A stretch of 64,000 bases of DNA. Source: Planctobacterium sp047947135. Lineage in GTDB: Bacteria; Pseudomonadota; Gammaproteobacteria; Enterobacterales; Alteromonadaceae. Under the pieces are notes generated by a model. It searched no databases. It saw only the letters and a program-made list of their open reading frames with translations, and was not told where the DNA came from. Both the position numbers and the translations under genes were made by a program. Positions 45,401-50,290 of this stretch are shown in pieces. Where the stretch lies: contig CP170457.1 in NCBI GenBank assembly GCA_047947135.1, forward strand, positions 186,001 through 250,000. The letters are read 5' to 3'. The number at the start of each line of letters is the position of its first letter. Positions within the stretch are counted from its first letter, which is position 1.

Positions 45401-47459
45401 CAGCAGTGGCTTCAGCGCGATGCAGATATCCGCGCGCAACACCAGCACCGGATAAATACAGTTCGCCAGGCATGCCTACAGGTAAAGGCTCTCTGTTGCT
45501 GCCCAGCACGTAAGCCTGAGTATTGGTCAATGGACGACCTATGCATTCCGCCGCCTGTTTTTCTCGCAGCATAAAAGTGGAGTACGTGGTGTCCTCAGAA
45601 GGACCATACAGATCATAAACCTTATTCACCTTACAGTTGTCATACAGACGATCCACTAATGCAGCCGATAACGGTTCCCCCGCCAAATTAATGGTCATCA
45701 CAGAATCGGGGATGGCCTGTTGTGCCAGCAATTCTTCTGCTGCTGAAGGTACAGTATTGATAAGCGTGACTTTGTTCCTATTTGCGGACGTGGCAAGCTC
45801 AAGCGCATTGCTCATCATGATCACTTCACCGCCGCGACTCAAAGGCAGGAACATTTCATATATAGATAAATCAAAGCAAACAGAAGTAGCCGCCATCACA
45901 CCAGCGATTTCCTGCTCTGAATACTGATTTTCTGCCCAAAACAGCATAGCAGTCGCATTGCGATGTTCTATGGCAACCCCTTTGGGTTTGCCGGTTGAGC
46001 CGGAGGTGTAGATGATGTAGGCCAAATGATCCGGCTGAGCCAGCTCTTTAAGCTTTCTGCCCTGTGCCTGCGAACAAATTTCCTGCCAATCTTTGTCCAG
46101 ACAAAGCACCTGCGTGTTTTCAGCGCTTATGTTTTGACAAAGTGACAACTGAGACTCTTGAGTGAGCAACAGTTTAATCTGGCTGTCATCATGGATATGC
46201 TGCAAACGGCCTACAGGATAGTCAGGATCCAATGGAACGTATGCACCACCAGCTCTTAGAATTGCCAGAATTGCCACCAACAACTGCTCGTTTCTGGGCA
46301 GGCAAAAGCCTACCAGTGTATTCGCTGAAACGCCTTGCATTTGCAGGTACGTGGCAAGGATGCTGCTGGCATCGAGCAACTCGGAAAAAGTTAACTGTTT
46401 GTCTTCGTAACTCACTGCGATGCTGTTGGGAGAGCGCTGAGCCTGTGCAACAAACAATTCGTGAATACAGTCTTGTGTGGGATATTCCACCGACACCTGA
46501 TTGAAATCTAACAGCACTTGCTGAATTTCAGTTTCTGAAAAGATGCTCAGCTCACTTATCACGGCTTTTGGTTTCGCCAACAATTGATCCACCAGATGGA
46601 TAAATCTGGCAGACAGCTTTTCGCACCATGCCGAATGATAAAGCTGGTCATCCAGATGCAGACAGCAATCTACTACACCTCCCCGCTCTACTAGTTCTAA
46701 AAGCAGTTCGAATTGCTGAGCGCTGTTCTGCAGAAATCCAAAATTAGCAGCCAGTGGATTTTCACCATTTTCAGAAAAACCTCCAAAACTAAAACCAAAC
46801 TGACTCAGCGCAGCGCTATTTATCAACGTTTGGGGTTCTTTGCTGCTGGGATTATTGGCGTCAGCAAACACACTGTTCAACTCGGCTAGTGAAAAATTGC
46901 TGTGTTGTGTGGCTCCGGCAATCGCGTTCTGATTGCTTTTCAGTCGCTCAGGTAAGGTCTCTGTTGCCGCCACTATTGCCTGTACAGGCAGGTTCTTGCC
47001 AGCCTCTCCAGCATTATTTTTCACCAGCGCAGAAGTATCTCGCAGAGCGATACTAAGGGACGGTTGCTGAGAATATTTGTGCAACAACAACTGCCATGCA
47101 GTGAATAACCAAGTGCCAGGGGAGACCTGTAGCGATTTACACTGCTTCTTGATTTTTCGCCAACGCGCGGCATCCAATTGCCAGCCGCAAAGCCTCTCTG
47201 GCTCGCCCACAAAGGTGATCTCAACAGCTGAAGGAAAAACCGGTAACTGCACCCGTTCTGAAACCGAAGGAAGCGTATCCTGCCAAAACTTAAGATCTTT
47301 GAAAAACTCTTGTAATTCAACGTCAAGTGCATCAATTTGCTGTTGCAATTCACCCGGGATGGTCTGGTCTCCAGATTCAAACACCAGCCGGCCTTCAGTA
47401 AGTACCGGAATTATTCCCTGAATTTTCAAATTGTGTATTAGTTTAAGTACTTTGCTCAT
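27453..47459 (-). CDS. NRPS-PKS hybrid with truncated C domain, Ala-type and Ser modules, three KS modules
   Basis: I start at the second ATG (47459), which gives 6668 residues: a GAGAAG sits 4 nt upstream and the reading begins with a TubC-type docking domain; the upstream in-frame GTG (47495) lacks a spaced RBS. Domains: docking (1-48); C-terminal half of a condensation domain only (50-315); A (320-820, code DLYNNALTY, alanine-type); PCP (Ser near 868); C (925-1370, HHIISDG near 1058); A (1373-1880, code DVWHFSLID, serine); PCP (near 1966); KS1 (2046-2480; SNCSSS); DH (2655-2940; first motif ends P-A, not P-G); KR (to 3360; VAD keeps the B-type Asp); ACP (near 3440); KS2 (3553-3990); degenerate DH* (4185-4445); three crotonases (4570-4780, 4795-4990, 5020-5265); three ACPs with DSIYGVTW (Ser near 5340, 5480, 5603); KS3 (5733-6150); DH (6335-6620; HPGMLDCALQ); helical docking tail ending SAEEAAKLG. 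It looks like the initiating protein: an amino-acid starter, serine, then polyketide extension with a beta-branch. Confidence 0.95.
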   Translation of the reverse strand: MSKVLKLIHNLKIQGIIPVLTEGRLVFESGDQTIPGELQQQIDALDVELQEFFKDLKFWQDTLPSVSERVQLPVFPSAVEITFVGEPERLCGWQLDAARWRKIKKQCKSLQVSPGTWLFTAWQLLLHKYSQQPSLSIALRDTSALVKNNAGEAGKNLPVQAIVAATETLPERLKSNQNAIAGATQHSNFSLAELNSVFADANNPSSKEPQTLINSAALSQFGFSFGGFSENGENPLAANFGFLQNSAQQFELLLELVERGGVVDCCLHLDDQLYHSAWCEKLSARFIHLVDQLLAKPKAVISELSIFSETEIQQVLLDFNQVSVEYPTQDCIHELFVAQAQRSPNSIAVSYEDKQLTFSELLDASSILATYLQMQGVSANTLVGFCLPRNEQLLVAILAILRAGGAYVPLDPDYPVGRLQHIHDDSQIKLLLTQESQLSLCQNISAENTQVLCLDKDWQEICSQAQGRKLKELAQPDHLAYIIYTSGSTGKPKGVAIEHRNATAMLFWAENQYSEQEIAGVMAATSVCFDLSIYEMFLPLSRGGEVIMMSNALELATSANRNKVTLINTVPSAAEELLAQQAIPDSVMTINLAGEPLSAALVDRLYDNCKVNKVYDLYGPSEDTTYSTFMLREKQAAECIGRPLTNTQAYVLGSNREPLPVGMPGELYLSGAGVARGYLHRAEATAEKFLKDPFNPEQRMYRTGDLAVWNSDGTLKYLGRIDTQVKIRGFRIEVGEIETRLTDISGVKDAVVVVQGEGTAKRLVAFVVAQGDSELVPEQLRENLSQFVPDYMVPSAWQFIDEVPLTPNGKIDRKCLTETLVALTSNLAYVAPGTQLEVDLVNIWSQVLRIAANKIGVNDSFFDLGGNSLSATQIFSRIARRYAVKLPIRLMFSHASVRQLASYLTVADSQNIESIKVLSRKPQQDFPLSYAQERLWALRQIEENDTSYHIPLALKYAGKLDIQALEQALNQVIARHDAMRTVFVTDKGRARQRILPEMTIRLAYSDITGEAGQQTLLQRLCHDEVSRAFDLTQGPLLRGRVIKLETEQYLILFTLHHIISDGWSLAVLVDELSQYMSGNKLADLAIQYVDFSQWQRRQMEENGTLERQLDYWKDKLKGVTQSLDMATDFPRGSVRDFRGGQVDLAFPVELHQQLQGLAEESGTTLYMVLMAIVKVLLFRHSGQTDICVGSPIANRQHAETEELIGMFVNTLALRDEVQPQADFNSILQQVKQTCLEAWEHQDAPFEKVVDALHPERNMALNPLFQVMMVLQNTPTERSDKAGSFSSKLTPFPLASEVSKFDLTFEFSKTSEGLKCRLEYCSGLYKASTITRMAAQLQKLCELIVAQPNKSVNQYQYLPDEELELVTEGFNNTDADFPRDTCVHELFLQQANANPVQIAVQDEHEQLNYAELAQRTEILARYLQQQGVGKDSLVGLYLSRSVDMMVSILGILRAGGAYVPLDPDYPEVRLQHMVSDSGCQLILSQSWHQERLVTLLPEQCKVLNLDTDWLGVQKQVQSSDQPLQQLSGATDLAYVIYTSGSTGKPKGVMLEHRALMNRVHWMQRAYPLGNDDVVLQKTPYSFDVSVWEFVWPIMVGARTVFARPGGHSDVAYLCNFINRSGVTVLHFVPSMLNIFLDHAPAKCPGVRYTFSSGEALNKRATEEYANVFPGGQLHNLYGPTEAAIDVTFYDCREVSGSTVPIGKPIDNTQIYLLDELLQPVPVGVPGELHIAGVGLARGYLNREDLTAEKFIANPFKVANSSYESRMYKSGDLARWLDDGNIEYLGRIDTQVKLRGFRIEVGEIEAQMLAHADVHDAAVVLQGSGNNQNLTGFYISDRVDSISNTQLKAHLSDALPAFMIPTFLQRLENMPLTPNGKADRKALMAMQVSHQSNATQKTQEQTQSMVSESVKSEPVQVASAQYADPHSLVASKANLQHKLAKIWCEVLDKPAGSINSQDNVFEVGGNSISIIELSTRLKAEFNAPITPSLLFKHSNIDTLSDYLSNLIQESSSNASDSAQSGKSDTSAASASPSSKNSLIKNHADYYEDSLAIVGISCHFSSAENRWQFWQKLLDGEECLKHLSKEEARMAGVPEALLGAPGFVPMSWWMEGKEYFDPEFFKISSGNAALMDPQYRQLLMHAWRAVEDAGYLPADIKDTSVFMTAGNNFYQTLQQQLQTQGHVLANSEEFVTWLMAQGGTIPTMVSYQLGLTGPAVFVHSNCSSSISGLYAASQSIFSGDAKFALVGAASLSPVKSLGYLHQPGMNLSGDGHIKTFDAGADGMVEGEGVGVVLVRKASEAIAAGDNIYGIIRGVGLNNDGNDKAGFYAPSVNGQASLIRHTLDKSGVSADSISYIEAHGTGTSLGDPIEVMALTEAFGSVTDKQQFCGLGSVKPNIGHLDSAAGIAGLIKLALSLYHKTHPALINYNQPNPEIDFDNSPFYVQDQNKAWQADAPLQRAAISSFGIGGTNGHAILEEYRAPRATEENSEAQLLVLSAQKDDVLREYCQSLLEFLNNPEAQLLDIADIAYTLQVGRLAMEHRVAFVAQDKTQLRDVISAYLTGEQSESTEPQWYAGHTLVNAIQNKQMAQDEDYQNLIQDWLHKRKVARLAELWVQGIELNWSILHQDRSVCRVSLPTYPFAKQAIWIDEVSNLATTSARVADIHPLVHKNISNLSQQRYVSRFTGQEFFLCEHIIAGQRTLPAVAYLEMVRAAVHDALPGLDSNDVLELHDIVWIAPVAVEQELDVSIVLEINAREGLDFTVSTEVEGELVSHCQGSVSIGERPALQIFQPGDMARETGSATLDVAALYNAYDKLGTQFGPAFKALTGLQQSEQQVLGHIALPEHIATNAHEFQLHPSIMDAALQAGTLLIAGPGNLPTEGTLPFAMQKISIFRPVRPESLVRVQFSEGSSAQDKMVKMDVDIMDSEGVVCIQIQGFSVRKMAQRNIGLYSAISTWQPISELQTSPSETASQRHLLLFDTSAEQFPEPADTVTHRLSLPENNSNAVRYQAAAEGLMQQLKNLLHSRKQQKVLMQVVLPITEGELDCAGLIGLMKSVSLENPRIKGQLLIIERDQVSNHLKSSLKQLAESGISAAWRLGSEGLQVQSWQSTSLPKELPTLPFKDNGCYLITGGTGALAQLFAHHILQQTSQAKILLTGRNAANARIRTQLEALGERASYIQLDLTDRDQVQKVLAQQPAEFSAICGVLHCAGMVADNFLIKKSEAELRAVFAPKVTGTENLDLACRTMQLDFMALFSSESSLGSMGQSDYAAANGFMNDFASWRNQLVQKGERHGHTVAICWPYWEQGGMHLDVGTLANITDETGMQAMSSDTGLNAFNVALNRPQGQILFIAGELDKIRRYVEQSDDKSSPKIAAKSTAAAAPKVDTQAQVSSLQSVPVAAANSTSGNDLKQQTVEYLQQQLATIFKLPASQIDANAALENYGIDSILAINLTNHLETVFGALSKTLFFEYQNVSDLADYFVENHLDTLSDILGTKNSKTADVDGPKAVSVNAEANKADEEVKPKSISSRFSAAAGLNAASRAAPQAMPGIKTAIQDDIAIVGLSGRYPESGDVQQYWDNLAQGKDCITEIPLERWDWRDYFSQDKTTSGAHFSKVGGFIQGVDEFDPKFFNISPREAMILDPQERMFLQHAWMALEDAGFTRDDLQIQRENMLPGQVGVYVGVMYGEYQLFGAESSMQGKRMGFASSLADIANRVSYVMNLHGPSLTIDTMCSSSLTSVHMAWQDLKSGRTDMAIAGGVNLNLHPNKYLILSSGQYISVKGHCHSFGIDGDGYIPGEGVGAVLLKRLTDAERDGDHIYGVIRGSAINHGGKVNGYTVPNPAAQADVIQQALQQANLNPRHVSYIEAHGTGTSLGDPIEIAALTKAFKKGSKPSGHDKDTGYCLVGSAKSNIGHCEPAAGIAGITKVLMQLRHKKVAPSLHSSTLNPHIDFDSTPFEVNQTLKDWQQPEIDGEKVPRIAGISSFGAGGANAHILISEYQPKEKQESYQAAQYLVPLSARTAEQLRQRASALLNFMQQQQEAPDIASVAYTLQNGREAMEERLAFLVVSNEELLSRLSAFVNGEKAIADCYQGQVKKYREGINGFNQDEEIQEAIDKWFQRKKYGKLLNVWTKGLSVDWNQLYGEGPRPGKVSLPAYPFAKERYWWDGTHIKTHGHAGKTFSQTGNVASSQLHPLLQENTSNLMQQSYHSQLHSDLSFLTQGLLPVSAMLEMAACAMSLAANEDETKTALQITHFSAGQACRITESVRVGLALFPDTDRQVRFELYGAVDDVVYCQGQASYINDTLQQMNLADWFRYLAVDPQQMQAVQHTTKQAYFSYQRNNLMLLQLPAGQVNAQSEDYQIVPGLVEFAIQQWLSRSGNAAVLAYISQIAKVLWLRSLDGECYLLVKPAAGLNTTTVMGSEAVDIEVRDTNGHLCLLLQGANVVNLATTGNSAPTSVGNVQAAVVPEVSKTSGVQARTNTPDHNVTSSKSVALSREIPLNIKITNASDNTAQDAIEQQDSEPYPVNKPNDVVLSEFAAVDRKSQSAQTLSKPLVRLAEVNGSNAGSRIAFRQKLLRLVAEDSGIYKLHIENGQSDLSEELCSALSQALQQVAAHDDVKVLQIHASEQHFLSGATESFNLALQYELFTSLKQMPFPVVAVCQGGATGAGFILAALCDFMVLNEAAIYGLRLTGLNTELTNLLQTRFDARLTQQLIFGSEGITGSEWRQKGLKARIVGPADVRETANALSTDLAERPAKALRLLKQHLARQQIAVLNVLPALKQSEPIAVKAFDLPKSPARYLRLSQPKNGILQVDFVKQKARYGLKALVISLQKLLQNLPSECNSVLLHSEHENFIPDSSDSVSTEYLPVWQSSINSSPVPVIAVLSNNTSGAGWLCALCCDVQLYSTDAEYSVTGSWQEQFSLNSADALLKSRLGESLAREALLSGDSYTGAALTARGFVQSAESSQLLPGAVVFAAGIVKQPTTFWKQYRGELLPLSLQKNTTSLSETAVSLEPQEKQAVVLQSEVIKAWRYDNGVLLVTMEDREAKNMHSQQTLDGLQEVFAHIEAAENYKAVVLTGYDNYFSSGGTKDDLVAIQKGQAQFTDVKIYHLALACKLPVIAAMQGHAIGAGWALGMFADFNFFSQSARYISPYMNLGFTPGAGATFILPRKLGQDLAFESLMFSNELDGRMLQDRNVAMPILAKQQVLESALALANKLSRYSINILLALKRHWSEQSLAQLDEIYDRELAMHEETFVGQEETLLQIERSFNAIGDDNSGARTFHAEQQALPAVQAQEPQSVAAVPSSDSILLALKTSLSAELQMDMEELDEHEQFVDLGLDSIYGVTWVRKINEQFGLNLEAVIVYSYPNLHSFSEYLNEVLNQRTNPQVADQPLVSAHEATGATEVKQSTPQTDARPASEVEGRTASYQTSAPLQTNVSASAATASATTEAPEQILQSLREMLAEELHMPVAEVDDNAQFVDLGLDSIYGVTWVRKINDKYELNMEAVIIYSYPTLKEFTDHIYQQLSQQQPAIQSVPQVENVAVQAPINTPASATNTLAPTASETTVSDLHQVTAILRGMLAQELHMPESEVDPQAQFVDLGLDSIYGVTWVRKINEHFGLNIEAVQVYSYPTLEEFSQHVAELKLPATAQVTQTATAVAVAGPVKQTQDTQSAPNGSTLAETNVTNLNTSQSSLVNAPPALEKMPSLISWRKQGTGRAGLLSEPTESAAVKPQAIAIVGMAGQFPQADNVSEFWQNIAKGRNCISEVPEERWPLSRYYQAGEPVAGKTNSKWMGAVSGHDLFDPLFFNIAPTEAENMDPQQRLFLQNCWHAVEDAAYSAEALSGSKCGVFVGCSTSDYHLLAAEHQTSAQAFTGGSTSILAARISYFMNLQGPSIAVDTACSSSLVAIANACDSLCSGSSDMALAGGVCIMSGPEMHLMTAQAGMLSVDGRCFTFDQRANGFVPAEGVGVVMLKRLEDAQHDGDNIHAVIEGWGVNQDGKTNGITAPNPAAQTRLETDVYQRFDIDPAQIQLVEAHGTGTKLGDPIEVRALKDSFAKFTDKQHYCALGSVKSNMGHAVTAAGVASVIKVASALQHQQLPPTINFDNLNEHIGLQGSPFYINDKLQPWQVNQGEKRRAIVSSFGFSGTNAHLVLTEVPDKAPVFSTPKNAGPVAQVIPLSAKTNEQLRQIASSLVEHLQSNANVSMADLAFTLQTGRTAMAKRLALVCQSVEQLRQMLQSWQAQPDAVLTDVYYGGNNVNAKSKQTLAVGQHSAAELAQTWAAGSRVDWQSAWQVKAQKLRLPLYPFAKERYWLHGSTSAQSNDNNGLVTQDALPWLHPLLQANESNFYQQRFSSQFTGNEHYLKDHKVAVAQGEFVPVLPGMAYLEMARVALQLSLPDLTQNIRLKNVVWLRPLVVSQAQKVTISLNAVNQQIDTTDSFEFSIYSANSAGEEQVPYCQGQLQISEAEAIATDLIQQSSGLQKLEIDSQALYSRLQTLGLDYGYSHQFITQLKVAEGRVLANLTMPDDLKLQLQDYVLHPGMLDCALQAAVVMPQRGQTDEHEASVPFALDQLDVLAPCTADMQALVKIAADSSQALPKLDISLYDNDGNLCVRMSGFSTRAIASDPADAGINPEVYQVIDSSDDGHYQQILDKILNNQISAEEAAKLG

Positions 47460-47706
47460 CATTCTTCTCAGATAACCAAAAGCGAAACCGGACACCTCTA
47501 CAGAGCAACCAGAAGCTGGCTACTTAGTGGCATGAGTGATTTGTTTTGGCGTATTGAATTTAACTAAAGAGTCATGTGGATCAGGCAGGAGATCCTGATC
47601 GGATGCGTTCCTTCGGAAGCTGACAATAGCTTGGAGTTTCAACCTTTGTCAGTTGCCTATTGCATAGCTCTGCAGCCTGACTGCAGAGCCAGATTATTAG
47701 TTCGAC
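47460..47706 (-). other. Intergenic leader of gene C with two or three hairpins, no clear promoter
   Basis: This 247-bp gap is the longest gene-free stretch. A perfect 9-bp stem gctctgcag/ctgcagagc with a 5-nt loop (47667-47689) lies just after the START-protein stop, and a 7-bp stem gatcagg/cctgatc with an 8-nt loop (47579-47600) lies further into the leader; a shorter gcttcc/ggaac-type stem is between them. Neither main stem is followed by a U-tract, so intrinsic termination is not supported. I found no convincing -35/-10 pair. The gap could hold a promoter for the 20-kb gene C or serve as a processing region. Confidence 0.4.
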
Positions 47707-48432
47707 TTATTCGCTGTATTCCTGAACATAGTCGATAACTGCGTCTTTGTATTTATCCAGATTCAGGATGTCCTGCAAGAGCGGGATGTTTTGCGCCATT
47801 GAGCCACCTACAGCTAAGTTGAACAACGGATATGGAAACATGCCACCTGGCCGCTCATTCATAATAAATTCCACCCGTACCTGACCATCACCTAATGGCT
47901 GAAATTGCCATATATTATGCATGTGCTGCACTCTTACGCAGCACTCGTCAGCTGGCAAATCATAATCTGTATATTTGTAATCGGCATAAATGGCCTTGGT
48001 TTCTGGATTCTGAAAAAACTCTGATTTCACCACGTATTGACGATCTTTAAAGGGTGACGGCATTGGATATTTAAAGGTGTAGTAGATATATCGCGGATAG
48101 CTCTCTTCTTTCAGGATTTTGTAGTCAAAACAACCAACTTCTTCACAGGCTTCCGGATCACGCATCACCTTCATAATAGAGCTTAAACGGCCTTCAAAGG
48201 TGCCAATCAGCTTGAATTTCTGATACACCTCACCCGGTTTCTTCAGGGTGTAAACGATATTGCCGTCGATTTCAGCATGTTTATGCCACTCACCATCGCC
48301 GGACTGCTTCCAGTAATAATGGGCAATTACGCCGACGACTATCAAGGTACCAAACAGGTAGCCAAAGCCCAGCCCGATCAATTTTAACCAGGAGCGTTTC
48401 TTTTTATGAGAATCTTGAGTTTGCTCAGTCAT
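47707..48432 (-). CDS. Membrane-anchored START-family lipid-binding protein
   Basis: The 241-residue product starts at the ATG at 48432, chosen over an upstream in-frame TTG (48450) because AGAGGA lies 6 nt before the ATG. A basic, Lys-rich N terminus leads into one membrane helix (about 15-38), then a START/SRPBCC-type helix-grip domain (about 50-235). The C-terminal part has the family pattern of a Trp strand (NIWQFQPLG), a basic/acidic strand, an ERPGGMFPYPLFN turn and a long closing helix. START domains bind one hydrophobic ligand such as a lipid or sterol. The domain could face either side of the inner membrane; the positive-inside rule favours a periplasmic domain. It lies 21 bp after the MATE gene, in the same operon as the synthases. 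I infer a role in handling, exporting or tolerating the lipophilic product. A recently inserted unrelated gene is the alternative. Confidence 0.8.
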   Translation of the reverse strand: MTEQTQDSHKKKRSWLKLIGLGFGYLFGTLIVVGVIAHYYWKQSGDGEWHKHAEIDGNIVYTLKKPGEVYQKFKLIGTFEGRLSSIMKVMRDPEACEEVGCFDYKILKEESYPRYIYYTFKYPMPSPFKDRQYVVKSEFFQNPETKAIYADYKYTDYDLPADECCVRVQHMHNIWQFQPLGDGQVRVEFIMNERPGGMFPYPLFNLAVGGSMAQNIPLLQDILNLDKYKDAVIDYVQEYSE

Positions 48433-48438
48433 TTTATG

Positions 48439-48444
48439 TCCTCT
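48439..48444 (-). promoter_or_regulatory. Ribosome binding site of the START gene
   Basis: AGAGGA on the minus strand, 6 nt before the ATG at 48432. It decides the start over the upstream in-frame TTG. Confidence 0.8.
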
Positions 48445-48453
48445 ACTCAATAG

Positions 48454-50289
48454 TTAACTGGGGGTGCGAAAGCTAGCGGGTTGCAGTAATCCGGCGTAGT
48501 TGCCTGAATAGGCTTTGAACAGCACTGCTACGGCCACTATGATCATGATGGCCACCGGAATAAAAGGTGTAAGTATGAAGAAGTAAAACCCAATCATGAT
48601 CACTGCCGACGGCAAAAGGAAGGCCAGTCCTAAGGCAGGCTTGTAGTTGATCGCCAGACTTAGTACCGCCAGTGTTTGTACAATTTTCAGGATCCACCAG
48701 AACCATAGCGTTTCCATCAGAGCAGAGAGAAACACGGTGACAGGTTCGCCAGTGAAATACACATCAAACAGCAGATAGCCCCAGCCATCTACCACACAAA
48801 TTAAAAACCATAGCACCAGAAAATAACGCGCTATTCCTTCTACCCATTTATTCATAGTTTCCTCTGTTTTTTGTTGGTTGGAGCCATTTTGTGGTGGCTC
48901 TTTTATCGATGAATATGTCGTTGATTTAGTATCTAAGTCCTGGCTATCTGTAGCGACACCAGCATCCGCAGGTTTTGGCTGCCACTTGCCATCACACCAC
49001 AACCAGGTGATCAGTGCTGTGGTAAGCAGCGCGTATATGGTTTGTACCCACCAGACTTCCAGTAATCCAAAGCCCAAGTAAGGACCTACTACCCAGACGG
49101 CAGGCAAAAACACTAACCACTGCGTGACAAAAGAGACCAGCAGCACCCTGTTACCATCTCCTAACGAAATCAGTGCATAAGCGAAGATGAAAATCAGACT
49201 GGTGATACCAGTAAACACGCCTGTCATTTGTAATGGTATAACTGCCATTTCAAGTGTGCCCGGGTCGGCAAGAAACAAACTTAGAAAAGCTCTGGGGAAA
49301 AGCAGTAATGGCAAACCTAAAAAGGTCACCCACAAAATACCAATTTTACCTGTATCCCAACCCCAGCGATCGGCATCGGGAATGTCTTTGCGTCCTACCG
49401 CTTCAGAAGTCAGGGTGGCAGCGGCAACCCCTAGCGCAAGTGGAAATACAGCCATCAGCAAGGCTACACGGATAAGCACGTTCATAGCCGCCAATTCACT
49501 GGTACCAATCAAGCCCACCAATGCATAAAAAATGATATAGCCCAGGGCAAACATGGCTTCACGAATACTCTCTGGTAGACCTATTAAAAATACTCTGTTG
49601 AGCATGCCTCTGTCCGGCATTTGCTGTAAAAAGCCCTGTTTATGGCTACGCCAGTACGTCACGATGAAGTAAAGCAGCGCACCAATCCAAGAAGCGCTTG
49701 AAGTAGCGATACCCGCGCCCTGCGCTCCCAGCTCAGGTGCTCCCCAGTTACCAAAAATAAACATGTAGTTGAAAACGATGTTCATTGCATTGATGAGCAA
49801 GACAATGAACATATACACCTTGGTTTTACCCATGCCTGCCCAATGTCCCTGAAAGCATTGCGCAAAACCCAACGCTATTACCGCGGTGGACAAGGCTTGA
49901 AGATAAGGGACCCCTGCTGAGATCAGCGACTCATCAGAAGACACCAGACTGAAATATCCCGGGCTGAGCCACCAGAAGAGCACACAAAGCGGGATACCAA
50001 TTGCCAGCACAATCAGAATTCCGGCATGCAGTGGCAGGCAGATATCCTGTTTATTACCTTCGCCGAGTTGCCTGGCAACTATACCCTGTACGGCCGGAGC
50101 AACACCGATAACAAACGACAACACAAATGCATAAGCGAAGCTGGCAAGACCAGCCGCTGCCAGCACGCTATTGCCCAAACTTCCCAACATAGCAAGGTCA
50201 ACGAAGACCATGATAAATGACGACAACAACCCGACGGTGACGGGCACCGCAAGCTTTAGAATGCGTCGAACTCGTTTATATTCCACCAT
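48454..50289 (-). CDS. MATE-family exporter fused to a C-terminal DoxX-like membrane domain
   Basis: The 611-residue protein starts at an ATG one base after the TGA of the TE-bearing NRPS gene, so translation is probably coupled; an in-frame TTG (50307) inside that gene is the rejected alternative. Residues 1 to about 440 are a MATE transporter: around twelve hydrophobic helices, an N-terminal PVTVGLLSSFIMVFVDLAMLG-like first helix and a conserved GVAPAVQGIVARQLGEG segment. These carriers expel drugs and natural products using a Na+ or H+ gradient. A polar Ser/Thr/Gln-rich linker (about 441-478) follows, then about four more helices (479-611) that resemble DoxX-type small membrane proteins, with motifs such as INYKPALGLAFLLP. 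A consensus RBS precedes Met479, so the tail may also be made alone. The position between release module and starter gene suggests product export and self-protection. Confidence 0.88.
   Translation of the reverse strand: MVEYKRVRRILKLAVPVTVGLLSSFIMVFVDLAMLGSLGNSVLAAAGLASFAYAFVLSFVIGVAPAVQGIVARQLGEGNKQDICLPLHAGILIVLAIGIPLCVLFWWLSPGYFSLVSSDESLISAGVPYLQALSTAVIALGFAQCFQGHWAGMGKTKVYMFIVLLINAMNIVFNYMFIFGNWGAPELGAQGAGIATSSASWIGALLYFIVTYWRSHKQGFLQQMPDRGMLNRVFLIGLPESIREAMFALGYIIFYALVGLIGTSELAAMNVLIRVALLMAVFPLALGVAAATLTSEAVGRKDIPDADRWGWDTGKIGILWVTFLGLPLLLFPRAFLSLFLADPGTLEMAVIPLQMTGVFTGITSLIFIFAYALISLGDGNRVLLVSFVTQWLVFLPAVWVVGPYLGFGLLEVWWVQTIYALLTTALITWLWCDGKWQPKPADAGVATDSQDLDTKSTTYSSIKEPPQNGSNQQKTEETMNKWVEGIARYFLVLWFLICVVDGWGYLLFDVYFTGEPVTVFLSALMETLWFWWILKIVQTLAVLSLAINYKPALGLAFLLPSAVIMIGFYFFILTPFIPVAIMIIVAVAVLFKAYSGNYAGLLQPASFRTPS
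48856..48865 (-). promoter_or_regulatory. Internal ribosome binding site for a separate DoxX-like product
   Basis: AGAGGA (48860-48865) then four bases then an in-frame ATG (48853-48855) within the MATE gene. Translation from here would give a 133-residue DoxX-like membrane protein ending at the same stop (48454). The RBS is as good as that of the START gene and better than the one at the MATE start. Confidence 0.6.
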
Positions 50290-50290
50290 A

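Noticed and set aside
47460..47495. GTG start giving 12 extra residues to gene C
   Set aside because: No properly spaced RBS; the docking domain begins at the ATG at 47459, which has GAGAAG upstream.
47667..47689. Intrinsic terminator after the START gene
   Set aside because: The 9-bp stem is perfect but no U-tract follows in the direction of transcription.
48433..48450. TTG start for the START-family gene
   Set aside because: The ATG at 48432 has a consensus AGAGGA at ideal spacing.
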